From Pseudonocardiaceae bacterium (GTDB taxonomy: Bacteria > Actinomycetota > Actinomycetes > Mycobacteriales > Pseudonocardiaceae): DNA of 64,000 bases. The stretch covers positions 1 to 64,000 of the forward strand of contig WHSZ01000017.1 of assembly GCA_009379845.1 (NCBI GenBank). Direction: 5' to 3'. This document shows, piece by piece, positions 45,444-53,730 of this stretch (within the stretch, counting starts at the first letter, position 1; each line of letters starts with the position of its first letter). The translations under genes and the position numbers were made by a program. Below the pieces are notes generated by a model. That model made no database searches. It was given only the letters and a program-made list of their open reading frames with translations, and had not been told where the DNA came from.

Positions 45444-46309
45444 TGGCGCCGACCGCCAGGGGAGGTGCGGAGCCGCCCGACGGGAACGGGCGGCGGCCCG
45501 GTAGCTCCGCCGCTGTCACGGTGCCGGCCGGGCTGGACCCAGGGCTCGGAGGCAGCAAGGCCGTCGTGTTCGGGGTCGGTCCCGGCATCGGGCTGGAATG
45601 CGTCCGCCTGCTCGGCAGCCTGGGCGCCAGCATCGCGTGCGTGGACCTCGACCAGACCCGGGCGCGGGAGGCGGCAGAGGAACTCGTGCCGTGTCAAGGT
45701 GCCGGCGTGCCGGTCGTGTGCGACGTCCGCGAGTCCGCCGGTGTCAGGCGGGCCGTGGGAGAGGCCGTCGACGCGCTCGGCGGCCTCGACGTGGTGCTTA
45801 ACGTCGTGGGCCACGGCGGCCCGGCGGGGGCCGTCGTCGACATGCCCGACGAGGTGTGGAGCGACATGCTGCGCATCAACCTCGAGCACCAGTTCCTCGT
45901 GGCCCGCGAGGTGCTGCGCCCAATGATCGCCCAGCGCCGAGGCAGCATCGTGCTGATCTCGTCGGTCAACGCGCTCGGCTCGTCGCCGCTGCGCGCCGCC
46001 TACGGGGTAGCGAAGGCGGGGCTCGTGTCGCTGGCCAGGACACTGGCGATCGAGGCCGCGGAGTACGGAGTGCGGGTGAACACGGTCGCCCCGGGCGCCA
46101 CGCGCACCCCGCGCAGGCGACATCTGGCCGAAGGCGAACTCGCCGCGATGTACCGCGAGGAGATCCCGCTGGGGCGGCTCGCCGAGCCGCACGAGGTCGC
46201 GCGGGCCGCCATGTTCCTCGCGTCCGAGCTGAGCAGCTTCATCACCGGGGAGACGCTGGTCGTCGACGGTGGTGCGAGCGTGAAGTACTGCCTGCCGGCA
46301 GGAAACTGA
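45440..46309 (+). CDS. SDR-family oxidoreductase with altered cofactor loop
   Basis: This 289-residue SDR has catalytic Ser174/175, Tyr188 and Lys192 (LISSVNAL, AAYGVAKAGL) and the end motif FITGETLVVDGGASV. The usual TGxxxGIG loop reads FGVGPGIG (44-51), lacking the Thr and one spacer residue; Asp69/Asp71 after the second strand favour NAD. A 35-residue Pro/Gly-rich leader precedes the fold. It is the last gene of the rightward cluster and converges on the GntR gene 6 bases away. Confidence 0.87.
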   Translation: MMAPTARGGAEPPDGNGRRPGSSAAVTVPAGLDPGLGGSKAVVFGVGPGIGLECVRLLGSLGASIACVDLDQTRAREAAEELVPCQGAGVPVVCDVRESAGVRRAVGEAVDALGGLDVVLNVVGHGGPAGAVVDMPDEVWSDMLRINLEHQFLVAREVLRPMIAQRRGSIVLISSVNALGSSPLRAAYGVAKAGLVSLARTLAIEAAEYGVRVNTVAPGATRTPRRRHLAEGELAAMYREEIPLGRLAEPHEVARAAMFLASELSSFITGETLVVDGGASVKYCLPAGN

Positions 46310-46315
46310 GGCGCT

Positions 46316-47077
46316 TCAGGACCAGCCGATGATCTCGTCGTGCAGGGCGGCGTAGCGGCGTTCGAAGCCGGCAGCGAGCTCGACCATGTGGGTACGCATC
46401 AGTTCTTCGGCGAGTTCACCATCCCCGTCGAAGATCGCTTGCGCCACAGCCTCATGCTCGCGTCGGACCTCAGCCCAGCGCGCCGGCGGCCGTTCCGCCG
46501 CGATCACGCGCTCGGTGTAAACCTCCTTGAGCGAACGGCCAAACAAGTCGAGAACGCCGTTGCCGGACATGCCGGCGACCACGCCGTGGAAGTTCTGGAC
46601 GACCGACAGATACGCGGCCTGATCGTGCGTCTCGAGCTCCTTGTGCTCCTGCATCGACTTGACGAGCTCGTCCAGCCGGTCCTCGTCCCTGCGCTCGGCC
46701 GCCAATCGGGCCATCATCGGCTCCATGATCACGCGGGCCTCGACGAGCTCCCAGAACCGCGCGCGCCCCATCTGCAAAAAGAGTGTCAGTGTGCGCCCGA
46801 AGTTGTACGGGTCCGCCGCGCCAACAGTGGCGCCGCCCCCGCGACCTGGCCGCACCCGAACCAGCCCGTTATTCTCGAGAATTCGCAACGCCTCTCGCAG
46901 CGTTCCGCGTGCCACGCCGTACATCTCGAGCATCGGCGCCTCGCTCGGCAAGGCGGCGCCCGGCGGCAGGCCTTGCTCGACGATGTCCTCCACGATCTGA
47001 CGAGCCACCAGCTCGGCCATCTTCGCTGAACGCAGGCGGAACCGAGGCAACCGCGGCGATGTGCGGGACTCGGACAT
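46316..47077 (-). CDS. GntR-family regulator, FCD subfamily (cluster regulator)
   Basis: This 253-residue protein has a winged helix (QIVEDIVEQGLPPGAALPSE, MLEMYGVARGTLREALRIL) and an FCD domain (WELVEARVIMEPMMARLAAE, LFGRSLKEVYTERVIAAE). It lies at the 3' end of the flavin cluster on the opposite strand. A likely role is control of the cluster through the AT-rich elements at 36341 and 43122, which is inference. Its own upstream region (47078-47319) is 242 bases, with an AT-rich patch near 47120 and no gene. Confidence 0.92.
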   Translation of the reverse strand: MSESRTSPRLPRFRLRSAKMAELVARQIVEDIVEQGLPPGAALPSEAPMLEMYGVARGTLREALRILENNGLVRVRPGRGGGATVGAADPYNFGRTLTLFLQMGRARFWELVEARVIMEPMMARLAAERRDEDRLDELVKSMQEHKELETHDQAAYLSVVQNFHGVVAGMSGNGVLDLFGRSLKEVYTERVIAAERPPARWAEVRREHEAVAQAIFDGDGELAEELMRTHMVELAAGFERRYAALHDEIIGWS

Positions 47078-47319
47078 CCGTTCCCCTCAAGAGACGCGAG
47101 AGACAAGCAGGAGCAGTCAGTTTTTATGTGAGCATGTTTCGGAGATTTTACCAGGCGAGCAGGTGCCCGCATGATCTGCCCGCCGGGTGGGTTGGCAGGT
47201 GGAGCTGGGCGGGACCGCATGTCGCGTTTGGACAGATCTTCGACGAATCCTCATCCACGACCGAATCCGAGGGCTGGCGCTGAGCCGGGAGCAGCCCGCG
47301 TGCCATGGAGACGGCCTAT

Positions 47320-48264
47320 TCACGCTGAGCAGCTCAGCGGCGCCCCACCGTTGTAGGTGACCATGTCGCCCAGCGCGGCAAAGATGTCGATCGGCCCACC
47401 TCGGGGTGTGCCGTCCAGTTCGGCGTAGGCGCGGTGCAGGTTTCCCACGATCCGTTCGGAGTCCGGCCATTCGGCGAACCGCCCGAGGTCGGTGTCCCTG
47501 GCGGCGTCCAGCGGGCTGACCCCGGCTTCCTTGCCGCGCACGGCGAGGTCGGCGACGAACCGCAGGTAATCCAGCGTCGCCTGTACCGGGGCGTCGTCGG
47601 TGAACACGGGACCGTGCCCGGGTACGATCGTGCCGGCGCCGAGCGGGCGTACCGCCTTCTCCAGCGCCTCGATGGCCCCGTTGACGGACCCCATCAGCAA
47701 GAACGGTGTACCGCCGTTGAACACGAGATCACCGCAGTAGAGCACGGAGTGCTCCGGCACCCACACGAGCACGTCGTTCGTCGTGTGCGCGGGCGTGCCC
47801 ACGTACTTCAGTTCGACCCGCAGGTCGCCGACGTGCACGGCGATCTCGTCGGTGAAGGTGAGAAACGGCGGGTCCAGGGTGAGCTCACCCCAGTCGGGGT
47901 GATCCCAGTACGGCAGCGGGCGCGGCGCGCCGAAGGCGATCGCCTCCTCCCGCGCGCGTTCGTGGCCGACGATGGTCGCGGTGGGGAACAGGCAGTTGCC
48001 GAAGGTGTGGTCGCCATGATGGTGGGTGTTGACCAGCGTGCGTACCGGCGCGGTGGTGACGGTCGCGATGGCCTCGCGGTAGGCCCGCGTCCGCCGCTCG
48101 GTCGAGCAGGAGTCGACGCTGACGACGCCCTGCGGTCCCACCAGGAAGCCGGTGTTGTTGATCCACCAGGTTCCGTCCGGCTGGACGTAGGCGAACACGC
48201 CGTCCGCGACCTCCTGTAGCTCCGGCCGTCCGGGATGGGTGATGTCGTAGCCTGCGCTGCTCAT
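47320..48264 (-). CDS. Metallo-beta-lactamase-fold hydrolase
   Basis: This 314-residue MBL protein has zinc motif THHHGDHTFGN (His81, His83, Asp85, His86), later PAHTTNDVLVWVPEHSVLY and Asp in CGDLVFNGGTPF, and a final GHG in VPGHGPVF. The complete set of ligands suggests an active hydrolase acting on esters, lactones or thioesters. The start is ATG 48262-48264 and overlaps the FAH gene stop (ATGA). It is the third enzyme of the LysR-MetE-like-FAH-MBL run. Confidence 0.9.
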   Translation of the reverse strand: MSSAGYDITHPGRPELQEVADGVFAYVQPDGTWWINNTGFLVGPQGVVSVDSCSTERRTRAYREAIATVTTAPVRTLVNTHHHGDHTFGNCLFPTATIVGHERAREEAIAFGAPRPLPYWDHPDWGELTLDPPFLTFTDEIAVHVGDLRVELKYVGTPAHTTNDVLVWVPEHSVLYCGDLVFNGGTPFLLMGSVNGAIEALEKAVRPLGAGTIVPGHGPVFTDDAPVQATLDYLRFVADLAVRGKEAGVSPLDAARDTDLGRFAEWPDSERIVGNLHRAYAELDGTPRGGPIDIFAALGDMVTYNGGAPLSCSA

Positions 48265-49208
48265 CCTCGTGCCCCCTCTGGTGGTCGCAGGGGCCGCACC
48301 GAGCTCCCGGCGACGACCCTGGCATCGATCGCGCCGAGGAGCTCCGCTTCTAGGCGCACCCGGTCGCCCGCGTGGAGCCACGGGTACTTCTCGGCGCCGT
48401 GCACGCGGGAGAGTTCCAGGACGCATCCGGTGCCGACCGTGCCGCTGCCGATCACGTCGCCGGGCCGGACGCGCGTGCCGCGCGAGGCGTAGGCGATCAT
48501 CTCGCCGAACGACCAGTACAGGTCCGCGACGTTGCCGCCGCTGTACCCGGCGCCGTTGACCGACGCGGTCAGCGCGACGTCGTAGCCACGACCCGAGCCG
48601 CGGGAAGCCAGTTCGTCCGCTGTCACCAGCCACGGACCGAAGCCGTTGGCGGAGTCCTTTCCCTTTGCCGGCCCGAGGTTGAGCTTCATCTCGGTGCCCT
48701 GCAGGTCGCGCGCGCTCCAGTCGCAGTACAGCATGAACCCGGCGATGTGCCGTTCGGCCTCCTCTGGAGTGAGGTCGCTGCCGTCCTTGCCCACCACGGC
48801 GGCGACTTCGAGCTCGTAGTCGAAGGCGCCGCTGCCGGGCGGGATCGGCACGTCCGCGTGTGGACCGAGCACCGCGGCGGGGTTGGTGAAGTAGAAGACC
48901 GGCTGCTCGTACCACAGCGGGTCGACGGTGAGCCCGATCGCGTCGCTGGCGGTCACGACGTGCTCCTCGAAGGCCATGAAGTCCCGGATCGACGGTGGGT
49001 CGGGGATCGGAGCGAGTAGCTCGACGGTGGCGAGGTCGACGGCTTCGCGTGTAGCGATGGCGGTTTCGGCGGCCTCGCGCAGCCGCGTGCCATCGTCGCC
49101 GAGCAGGTCGACCAGCCGGCGCACGCCCGGCACGGCGTACAGCGTGTCGTCGCGCCACACGCCGACGTGGTCCTCGTCGCCGGTGGTGCGGAAGGTGCTC
49201 CAGCGCAT
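48261..49208 (-). CDS. Fumarylacetoacetate hydrolase (FAH)-family protein
   Basis: This 315-residue protein has the FAH-family core: SIRDFMAFEEHV, FDYELEVAAVVGKDGSDLTP with the metal-binding acidic residues, DWSARDLQGTEM, GPWLVTADEL and GDVIGSGTVGTGCVLE. Family members hydrolyse, hydrate or decarboxylate 1,3-diketo or 2-oxo acids with Mg2+. An N-terminal subdomain (residues 1-70) is present as in larger members. It sits between the MetE-like gene (7 bases) and the MBL gene (4-base overlap). Confidence 0.92.
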   Translation of the reverse strand: MRWSTFRTTGDEDHVGVWRDDTLYAVPGVRRLVDLLGDDGTRLREAAETAIATREAVDLATVELLAPIPDPPSIRDFMAFEEHVVTASDAIGLTVDPLWYEQPVFYFTNPAAVLGPHADVPIPPGSGAFDYELEVAAVVGKDGSDLTPEEAERHIAGFMLYCDWSARDLQGTEMKLNLGPAKGKDSANGFGPWLVTADELASRGSGRGYDVALTASVNGAGYSGGNVADLYWSFGEMIAYASRGTRVRPGDVIGSGTVGTGCVLELSRVHGAEKYPWLHAGDRVRLEAELLGAIDARVVAGSSVRPLRPPEGARG

Positions 49209-49215
49209 GCTTCCC

Positions 49216-50310
49216 CTACGAGTCGACTTCGGCGTGCAGCTGCTCGGCCGCGGTCGCCATCGCCTGGAGCTTGCCGCGTGCGATCTGCCGTGGCAAGGCG
49301 AATTGGCCGCAGTCCGTGGTGAGGTGGACGCGTTCCGGCGGCACGTGCTCCAGTGCCTTCCGGACGCCGGCCACGATCTGCTCGGGCGTTTCCACCACGA
49401 GTCGCTTGATGTCGATGACGCCGATCCCGAGCCCCTTGTCGCTGGGGAAGCGAGACCACAACGCCAAGTCGTCGGCGGGGAAGCCGGTCTCCGCGAGCGC
49501 GTACTCGACGGCGTCGACCTGCAGCTCCTTGGCGACCAGCTCGTGGAAACCCGCGTACGGCGTGACCCCGACGGGGACGCCGCTACCCAGGTGGCAGATG
49601 TGGAAGATGGTCAACGCGTCCACGCCATCGAGGGCGCGGTTGAGCGTGTCGAGCACGAGCCGGTAGTCGTCCGGAGCGTGCAGCGTGAACCCGACGTCGT
49701 CGAGCTGGAAGATCTCCACGCCCGCCGCGACCGCGTCCTTGAATTCCGCGTTGTAGGCGTCGGCCAGGTCCCGGTAGAGCGCGGCCTTGTCGTGGTAGTG
49801 CAGGTCGGTCAGCCAGCCGCCGAGGTTCGCCGGCCCCATGCCGCTGCAGAACTTCACCGTGCGCGGGCTCACCTCCCGCGCGGCGCCCCACAACGCCGCG
49901 AGGTTCATGGTGCCCCTGCCGATCCGGCCGGTCACGACGACCTTGTTCCAGGTGCCGCCGAACGCCGCGGTCGCGGCGGGCCCCTGGGCCAGGATGAGCG
50001 AGTTGGACTCCGGGAGCACTTCGATCCCTTCGAGGTGGTAAGCGGGGTAGAGCAGGAACGACGAGATCAGCCCCTCGTGCCGGTCGTACCAGAGGTGGAC
50101 GTCGGTTGGCACGTCGATCGCGGCGTGGACCTGGTCGGCGATCATCGCACGCACGCCGTCCCGGAAGGCCTCGGCGAAGTCGCCGCGGCGCATGGCGACG
50201 CGGATGTCCTCGGCCCCCAGGTCGAAGGTGTTCCACCGGGGACGCGGATACGAGCCGACCTGCGTGGTCGGAAACAGGTGGCCGACAAGGTCGCTGAGCT
50301 GGCGGGGCAT
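49216..50310 (-). CDS. MetE C-terminal-like zinc protein (UROD/MetE superfamily)
   Basis: This 364-residue barrel starts at ATG 50308-50310 with GTGGAGGTTGGATC. It has the opening VGSYPRPRWNTF and candidate zinc ligands His237-x-Cys239 (TIFHICHLG), Cys334 (LTTDCGQFALPR) and Glu269 or Glu274. The family includes cobalamin-independent methionine synthase, epoxyalkane:CoM transferase and other thiol alkyl-transferases. Its length matches the single-barrel forms, not full MetE (about 750). Linked FAH, MBL and LysR genes imply a catabolic thiol-transfer role rather than methionine synthesis; this is inference. Confidence 0.85.
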   Translation of the reverse strand: MPRQLSDLVGHLFPTTQVGSYPRPRWNTFDLGAEDIRVAMRRGDFAEAFRDGVRAMIADQVHAAIDVPTDVHLWYDRHEGLISSFLLYPAYHLEGIEVLPESNSLILAQGPAATAAFGGTWNKVVVTGRIGRGTMNLAALWGAAREVSPRTVKFCSGMGPANLGGWLTDLHYHDKAALYRDLADAYNAEFKDAVAAGVEIFQLDDVGFTLHAPDDYRLVLDTLNRALDGVDALTIFHICHLGSGVPVGVTPYAGFHELVAKELQVDAVEYALAETGFPADDLALWSRFPSDKGLGIGVIDIKRLVVETPEQIVAGVRKALEHVPPERVHLTTDCGQFALPRQIARGKLQAMATAAEQLHAEVDS

Positions 50311-50400
50311 GATCCAACCTCCACTGCGCTGTGGTCGATGGCATGTCCACGATGCCAAGGTATGGCGCGCCGATCATGTGCCGAATCGGTTGCGATCGGC

Positions 50401-51285
50401 TCAGCGCGCCTGGCGTTCCAGCGAGGCGAGCGTACGAGCGGCGCGGCGGAATGCGCGCACCACGGGGCGGTTCTCGTCCTCGCGGCTGACCACCGACACG
50501 ATGGCGTGCTCGCCGTCCAGCGGCACGTAACGGACGTCCGGATGCGGGAAGAACCAGCGCGCGGGGTCGCCGTGCAGGCCGAGCTGGCCCGAGGTCGCGA
50601 CGGCGGCGGGAACCATGCCCGGGGTACGCACGAGGGTGCTGGTGCTGCCGTACACACCCGCTGGACCTGCCCAGTCGGCGAGTCCGGGATGCCGGCCGAT
50701 CGGGCGTATCCACTGCTCGCCGACGATATCGTCCTCGGACAGCCGTGGGGCCTCCGCTAGCGGCGAGTGGCGTGGCACAACCGCGAACCGCCCCACGTCC
50801 AGCACTGGATCGAACACGAGCCCGCCGGCCGGGCCGACGTCGTGGGCGACGGATACGTCCACCGCACCGGACCGCACGGCGTCGTACTGCGAGTCCCAGT
50901 CCACGTCCACGTAGGTCATGCGCAGGTGTGGAGCCTGGGCTGCCACCAGCTCACGCATCCTCGGCCAGCGATCCGCCAGCCCGAACCCGAGCATCCCGAC
51001 GCGCAGCTCGTCGGTGCCCACCGGCGGCTCGGTGGACGCAACTTCGGCCAGTTCGTCCACCTGCGCGAGCACGCGCTGCGGACGCGCGACGAACCGCTCA
51101 CCCGCCGCGGTGAGCGTCACCCGGCGGCTTGTGCGGTCGAACAACCGCACGCCGATCTCGCGCTCCAGCCGCCGAACACGCCGTCCGAATGCCTGCTCGG
51201 CGATATAGTGCTGGCGCGCGGCGCGACCGAAATGGAGTTCTTCGGCCAGTGTCACGACGTAGCGCAGCGACTGGATGTCCATCAA
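50401..51285 (-). CDS. LysR-family transcriptional regulator
   Basis: This 294-residue LysR has an N-terminal helix-turn-helix (MDIQSLRYVVTLAEELHFGR, AEQAFGRRVRRLEREIGVRL) and an effector domain (ELRVGMLGFGLADRWPRMRE). Unusually it is on the same strand and 90 bases upstream of the MetE-like gene. TGGCAT at 50339-50344 and ATGCCA at 50352-50357 form an inverted repeat in that gap and may be the operator. It is the probable regulator of the MetE-like, FAH and MBL genes. Confidence 0.92.
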   Translation of the reverse strand: MMDIQSLRYVVTLAEELHFGRAARQHYIAEQAFGRRVRRLEREIGVRLFDRTSRRVTLTAAGERFVARPQRVLAQVDELAEVASTEPPVGTDELRVGMLGFGLADRWPRMRELVAAQAPHLRMTYVDVDWDSQYDAVRSGAVDVSVAHDVGPAGGLVFDPVLDVGRFAVVPRHSPLAEAPRLSEDDIVGEQWIRPIGRHPGLADWAGPAGVYGSTSTLVRTPGMVPAAVATSGQLGLHGDPARWFFPHPDVRYVPLDGEHAIVSVVSREDENRPVVRAFRRAARTLASLERQAR

Positions 51286-51563
51286 GGCCCACCCTCTCGT
51301 CGGGCCTTCATCGTACGCGGGCGTGGCCCCCGTCGTGAGTGCAGAACCGGGATGGTTGTAGTGGTGCAGCCAGAACGTCTCTACGGCGTGGCGGGCGGGA
51401 TCTGCCGGCAGCCCGGCCGGGGATGGCCGATTTCATCGATTGGTGTCGGCGGTGATGTGCTCGAAAAGCCCCGCATAGATACGGGTGCGCACCCCCTTGG
51501 CCCACGGCTCATCCAGCTCGTCGACCTCGAGGGCGGCCGTGTTGTTGAGAAGCATGACGCCGC

Positions 51564-52736
51564 TTATCGCGGGCTTCCCTGGTTGCCGATCGTTGGCCGG
51601 GTGGCCCCTTGCAGGATGGAGGTGTCGATCGTACCGACGTCCCCGATGCCGCACAGTGCCATAGACGTCACAAGCTCTTCGTGTACCAATTTCAGGGACG
51701 CCACCACGCCCTCTTCGCCACCGGCGGCGAGGCCCATCGCGATGGTGCGGCCCAGCGAGATGATCTCGGCGCCGAGCGCGAGCGCTTTCAGTGCGTCGGT
51801 GCCGCGCCGAACGCCGCTATCAAACGCGATCCTTACCGCGGATCCGACGGCGTCGACGATATCCGGAAGCTGCTCGAGCGAGCTTGGTGCGCCGTCGAGC
51901 TGCCGGCCGCCGACATTGGATACCATGACCGCACGAGCGCCCGCCGCGACCGCGGCCTCAGCGGTCTCCGGCGTGAGCACCCCCTTGATCATCACCGGCA
52001 GGTCAATTTCGTCGATGAGCTGTCGAACGGTCGTCCATGACCAAGCATCTCGACCGAGCTCTATGTGCCGCCCGATCTCGGTTTCGATGTCGCCGCCGAA
52101 GTTGGCCGCGAACGCATCCTCCGGCAGCTCGAGTCCGGTGCTTGCGATCCGATCGCGAACCCCGCGGGGATAGGCGTCGATGGTAAGACAGATGACCGCG
52201 TAACCGGCAGCCTGTGCCCTGTGTGCGAGCTCGACGAAGCCCTCTTCGGAGCCGGAGGCGAGGGCCTGGAAGATGCCCGCGGCGCCAGGCGCCGCGGCCG
52301 CGGTCTCCTCGAGTGAGTAGGACGACAGAACCGGCACGATCGCCGCGGTCCCACATCGTTGCGCTGCGCGGGCAACCGCGACGTCGCCCCCGGCATGAAA
52401 CGCACTGTAGGTACCAACTGGCCCGGTCACGAGTGGAGTTGCCAGCTCCAAGCCAAGAAACTCCGTCGTCGTACGGACCTCACCGACACCGGACAGCGGT
52501 CTGGGAAGCAGGTGCCAGCGGTCGAATGCCGCGCGATTCTCCGCGAGCGTGGTTTCACATCCCGCTCCCGCGTCGAGATATGTCCACGCCTCCTTGCCGA
52601 GAGCGGCCCGCGCGGCCGACTCGAGCTCACTGAGGCTGGCCAGCCGCCGACGTTCGGACGGGGGCGTTCGGATGCCCTCCGCGGTGCGATCCTGGTGAGG
52701 AGTCTGGCGAACGGCGCGTGACATCCCTGCTCCCAT
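51564..52736 (-). CDS. FMN-dependent alpha-hydroxyacid dehydrogenase homologue without catalytic His
   Basis: This 390-residue TIM-barrel flavoprotein has Lys251 (PVMIKGVLTPETA), VMVSNVGGRQLDGAPSS, and the flavin phosphate site FDSGVRRGTDALKALALGA (Arg310, Arg311). The family signature is SNHGGRQLD, where His abstracts the substrate proton. Here residue 275 is Val, while Arg278, Lys251 and the FMN residues are kept. FMN binding is expected, but classical 2-hydroxyacid oxidation is not. It may be an isomerase-like or other specialised member. It is divergent from the IclR gene. Confidence 0.88.
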   Translation of the reverse strand: MGAGMSRAVRQTPHQDRTAEGIRTPPSERRRLASLSELESAARAALGKEAWTYLDAGAGCETTLAENRAAFDRWHLLPRPLSGVGEVRTTTEFLGLELATPLVTGPVGTYSAFHAGGDVAVARAAQRCGTAAIVPVLSSYSLEETAAAAPGAAGIFQALASGSEEGFVELAHRAQAAGYAVICLTIDAYPRGVRDRIASTGLELPEDAFAANFGGDIETEIGRHIELGRDAWSWTTVRQLIDEIDLPVMIKGVLTPETAEAAVAAGARAVMVSNVGGRQLDGAPSSLEQLPDIVDAVGSAVRIAFDSGVRRGTDALKALALGAEIISLGRTIAMGLAAGGEEGVVASLKLVHEELVTSMALCGIGDVGTIDTSILQGATRPTIGNQGSPR

Positions 52737-52812
52737 CTGCTCAGGCAGGTCCGCACGTGGACCGACTTCGCAGCCAACGATCTAGTAAGAGCCACTGGAT
52801 GGTTCATAAAAA

Positions 52813-52823
52813 CCACTAAGTGG
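52813..52823. promoter_or_regulatory. Palindrome in the IclR divergent promoter region
   Basis: CCACT-A-AGTGG lies in the 202-base gap between the divergent FMN enzyme and IclR genes. The extended form AACCACTAAGTGGGTT is nearly symmetric. A CCACTGG occurs about 20 bases upstream. The location and symmetry fit an IclR operator. Confidence 0.45.
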
Positions 52824-52938
52824 GTTAGGTTAGACTACTGAGCAGAATAAACGAGCGCAAGGGCCTTACCCGGGCCACCGATTCGGCACGCTCAGCCAAT
52901 TCAGTGGGAGGCACCTCATACCCGCGAACGCAGGCACA

Positions 52939-53730
52939 TTGACCCGCAATCATTCCCTGATCCGCGGCATGGGGCTGTTGCGGGCTTTAGCAGCCCGGCC
53001 TAGCGGCGCGACAGTGCCCGAACTGGCTGAGGTCACGGATCTACCGCGCTCGACGATCGCTCGGCTCCTTGCCACGCTGCATGAACTCGGCGCGGTCGAG
53101 CGTCAGGACTCTCGGGTCTGGATCCTGGGACCGGAGGTGGCGCGGATCGGCAGGGTCGCTGATCCGTTCCAGGCGTTGCGTGAACGGGGCTACGAGACGG
53201 TCCGACGGTTGTCGCAGGAGTTCCACGAGTCAGCGATGATCGCGGTCGTCTACGAGAACTGGGAGACCGAGACGATCCTGCAGGCGGATGCGCCGAACCT
53301 CGTTGGTGCCACGAGCTGGCTTGGCAAGCGTCACGGCGGCGTGCTTCACGCGGCGGCCACCGGCAAACTGGCATTGGCGCGGCTGAGCGATGATGAGTTG
53401 CGTCGCCACGTAACACCGCTGCGAGCCTTCACGTCGGCCACGATCACATCCGTCGACGCGCTCGCCGAGGAGCTCGAGCGAGTCCGCGCGCAAGGATGGG
53501 CGACGACGATCGACGAACTCGAACTGGGCCTGACGGCGGTAGCCGTCACCATCGAGGATGCGGTGGTTGCCGCTGGGGCGGGTGCACGCTCGCTCAGTCT
53601 CAGCCTGAGCGGCCTGTCGGCGCGTTTGGACGTCGATCGGATCCCGGCGATCGTCGAGCAGTTGACTGCCGCCGCGCAGCGCCTCGCGCGCGGGGCGCGC
53701 ACGAGTTCCGGCGATGCTCCTCACGAGTAG
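52939..53730 (+). CDS. IclR-family transcriptional regulator
   Basis: This protein of about 263 residues has an N-terminal winged helix (HSLIRGMGLLRALAARPSGA, VPELAEVTDLPRSTIARLLA) and a GAF-like IclR effector domain (LSQEFHESAMIAVVYENWET, AATGKLALARLSDDELRRHV, VAVTIEDAVVAAGAGARSLS). The start is uncertain: the open frame begins with TTG at 52939, while a good GGAGG at 52908-52912 stands before an ATA. Its end overlaps the convergent MBL gene by 10 bases. It probably regulates the divergent FMN enzyme. Confidence 0.9.
   Translation: MTRNHSLIRGMGLLRALAARPSGATVPELAEVTDLPRSTIARLLATLHELGAVERQDSRVWILGPEVARIGRVADPFQALRERGYETVRRLSQEFHESAMIAVVYENWETETILQADAPNLVGATSWLGKRHGGVLHAAATGKLALARLSDDELRRHVTPLRAFTSATITSVDALAEELERVRAQGWATTIDELELGLTAVAVTIEDAVVAAGAGARSLSLSLSGLSARLDVDRIPAIVEQLTAAAQRLARGARTSSGDAPHE

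Noticed and set aside
51433..51654. 73-codon minus-strand frame after the FMN enzyme gene
   Set aside because: Its first half overlaps the FMN enzyme gene. The tail has an acidic, plausible look but no recognised family or start, so it is too weak to call.
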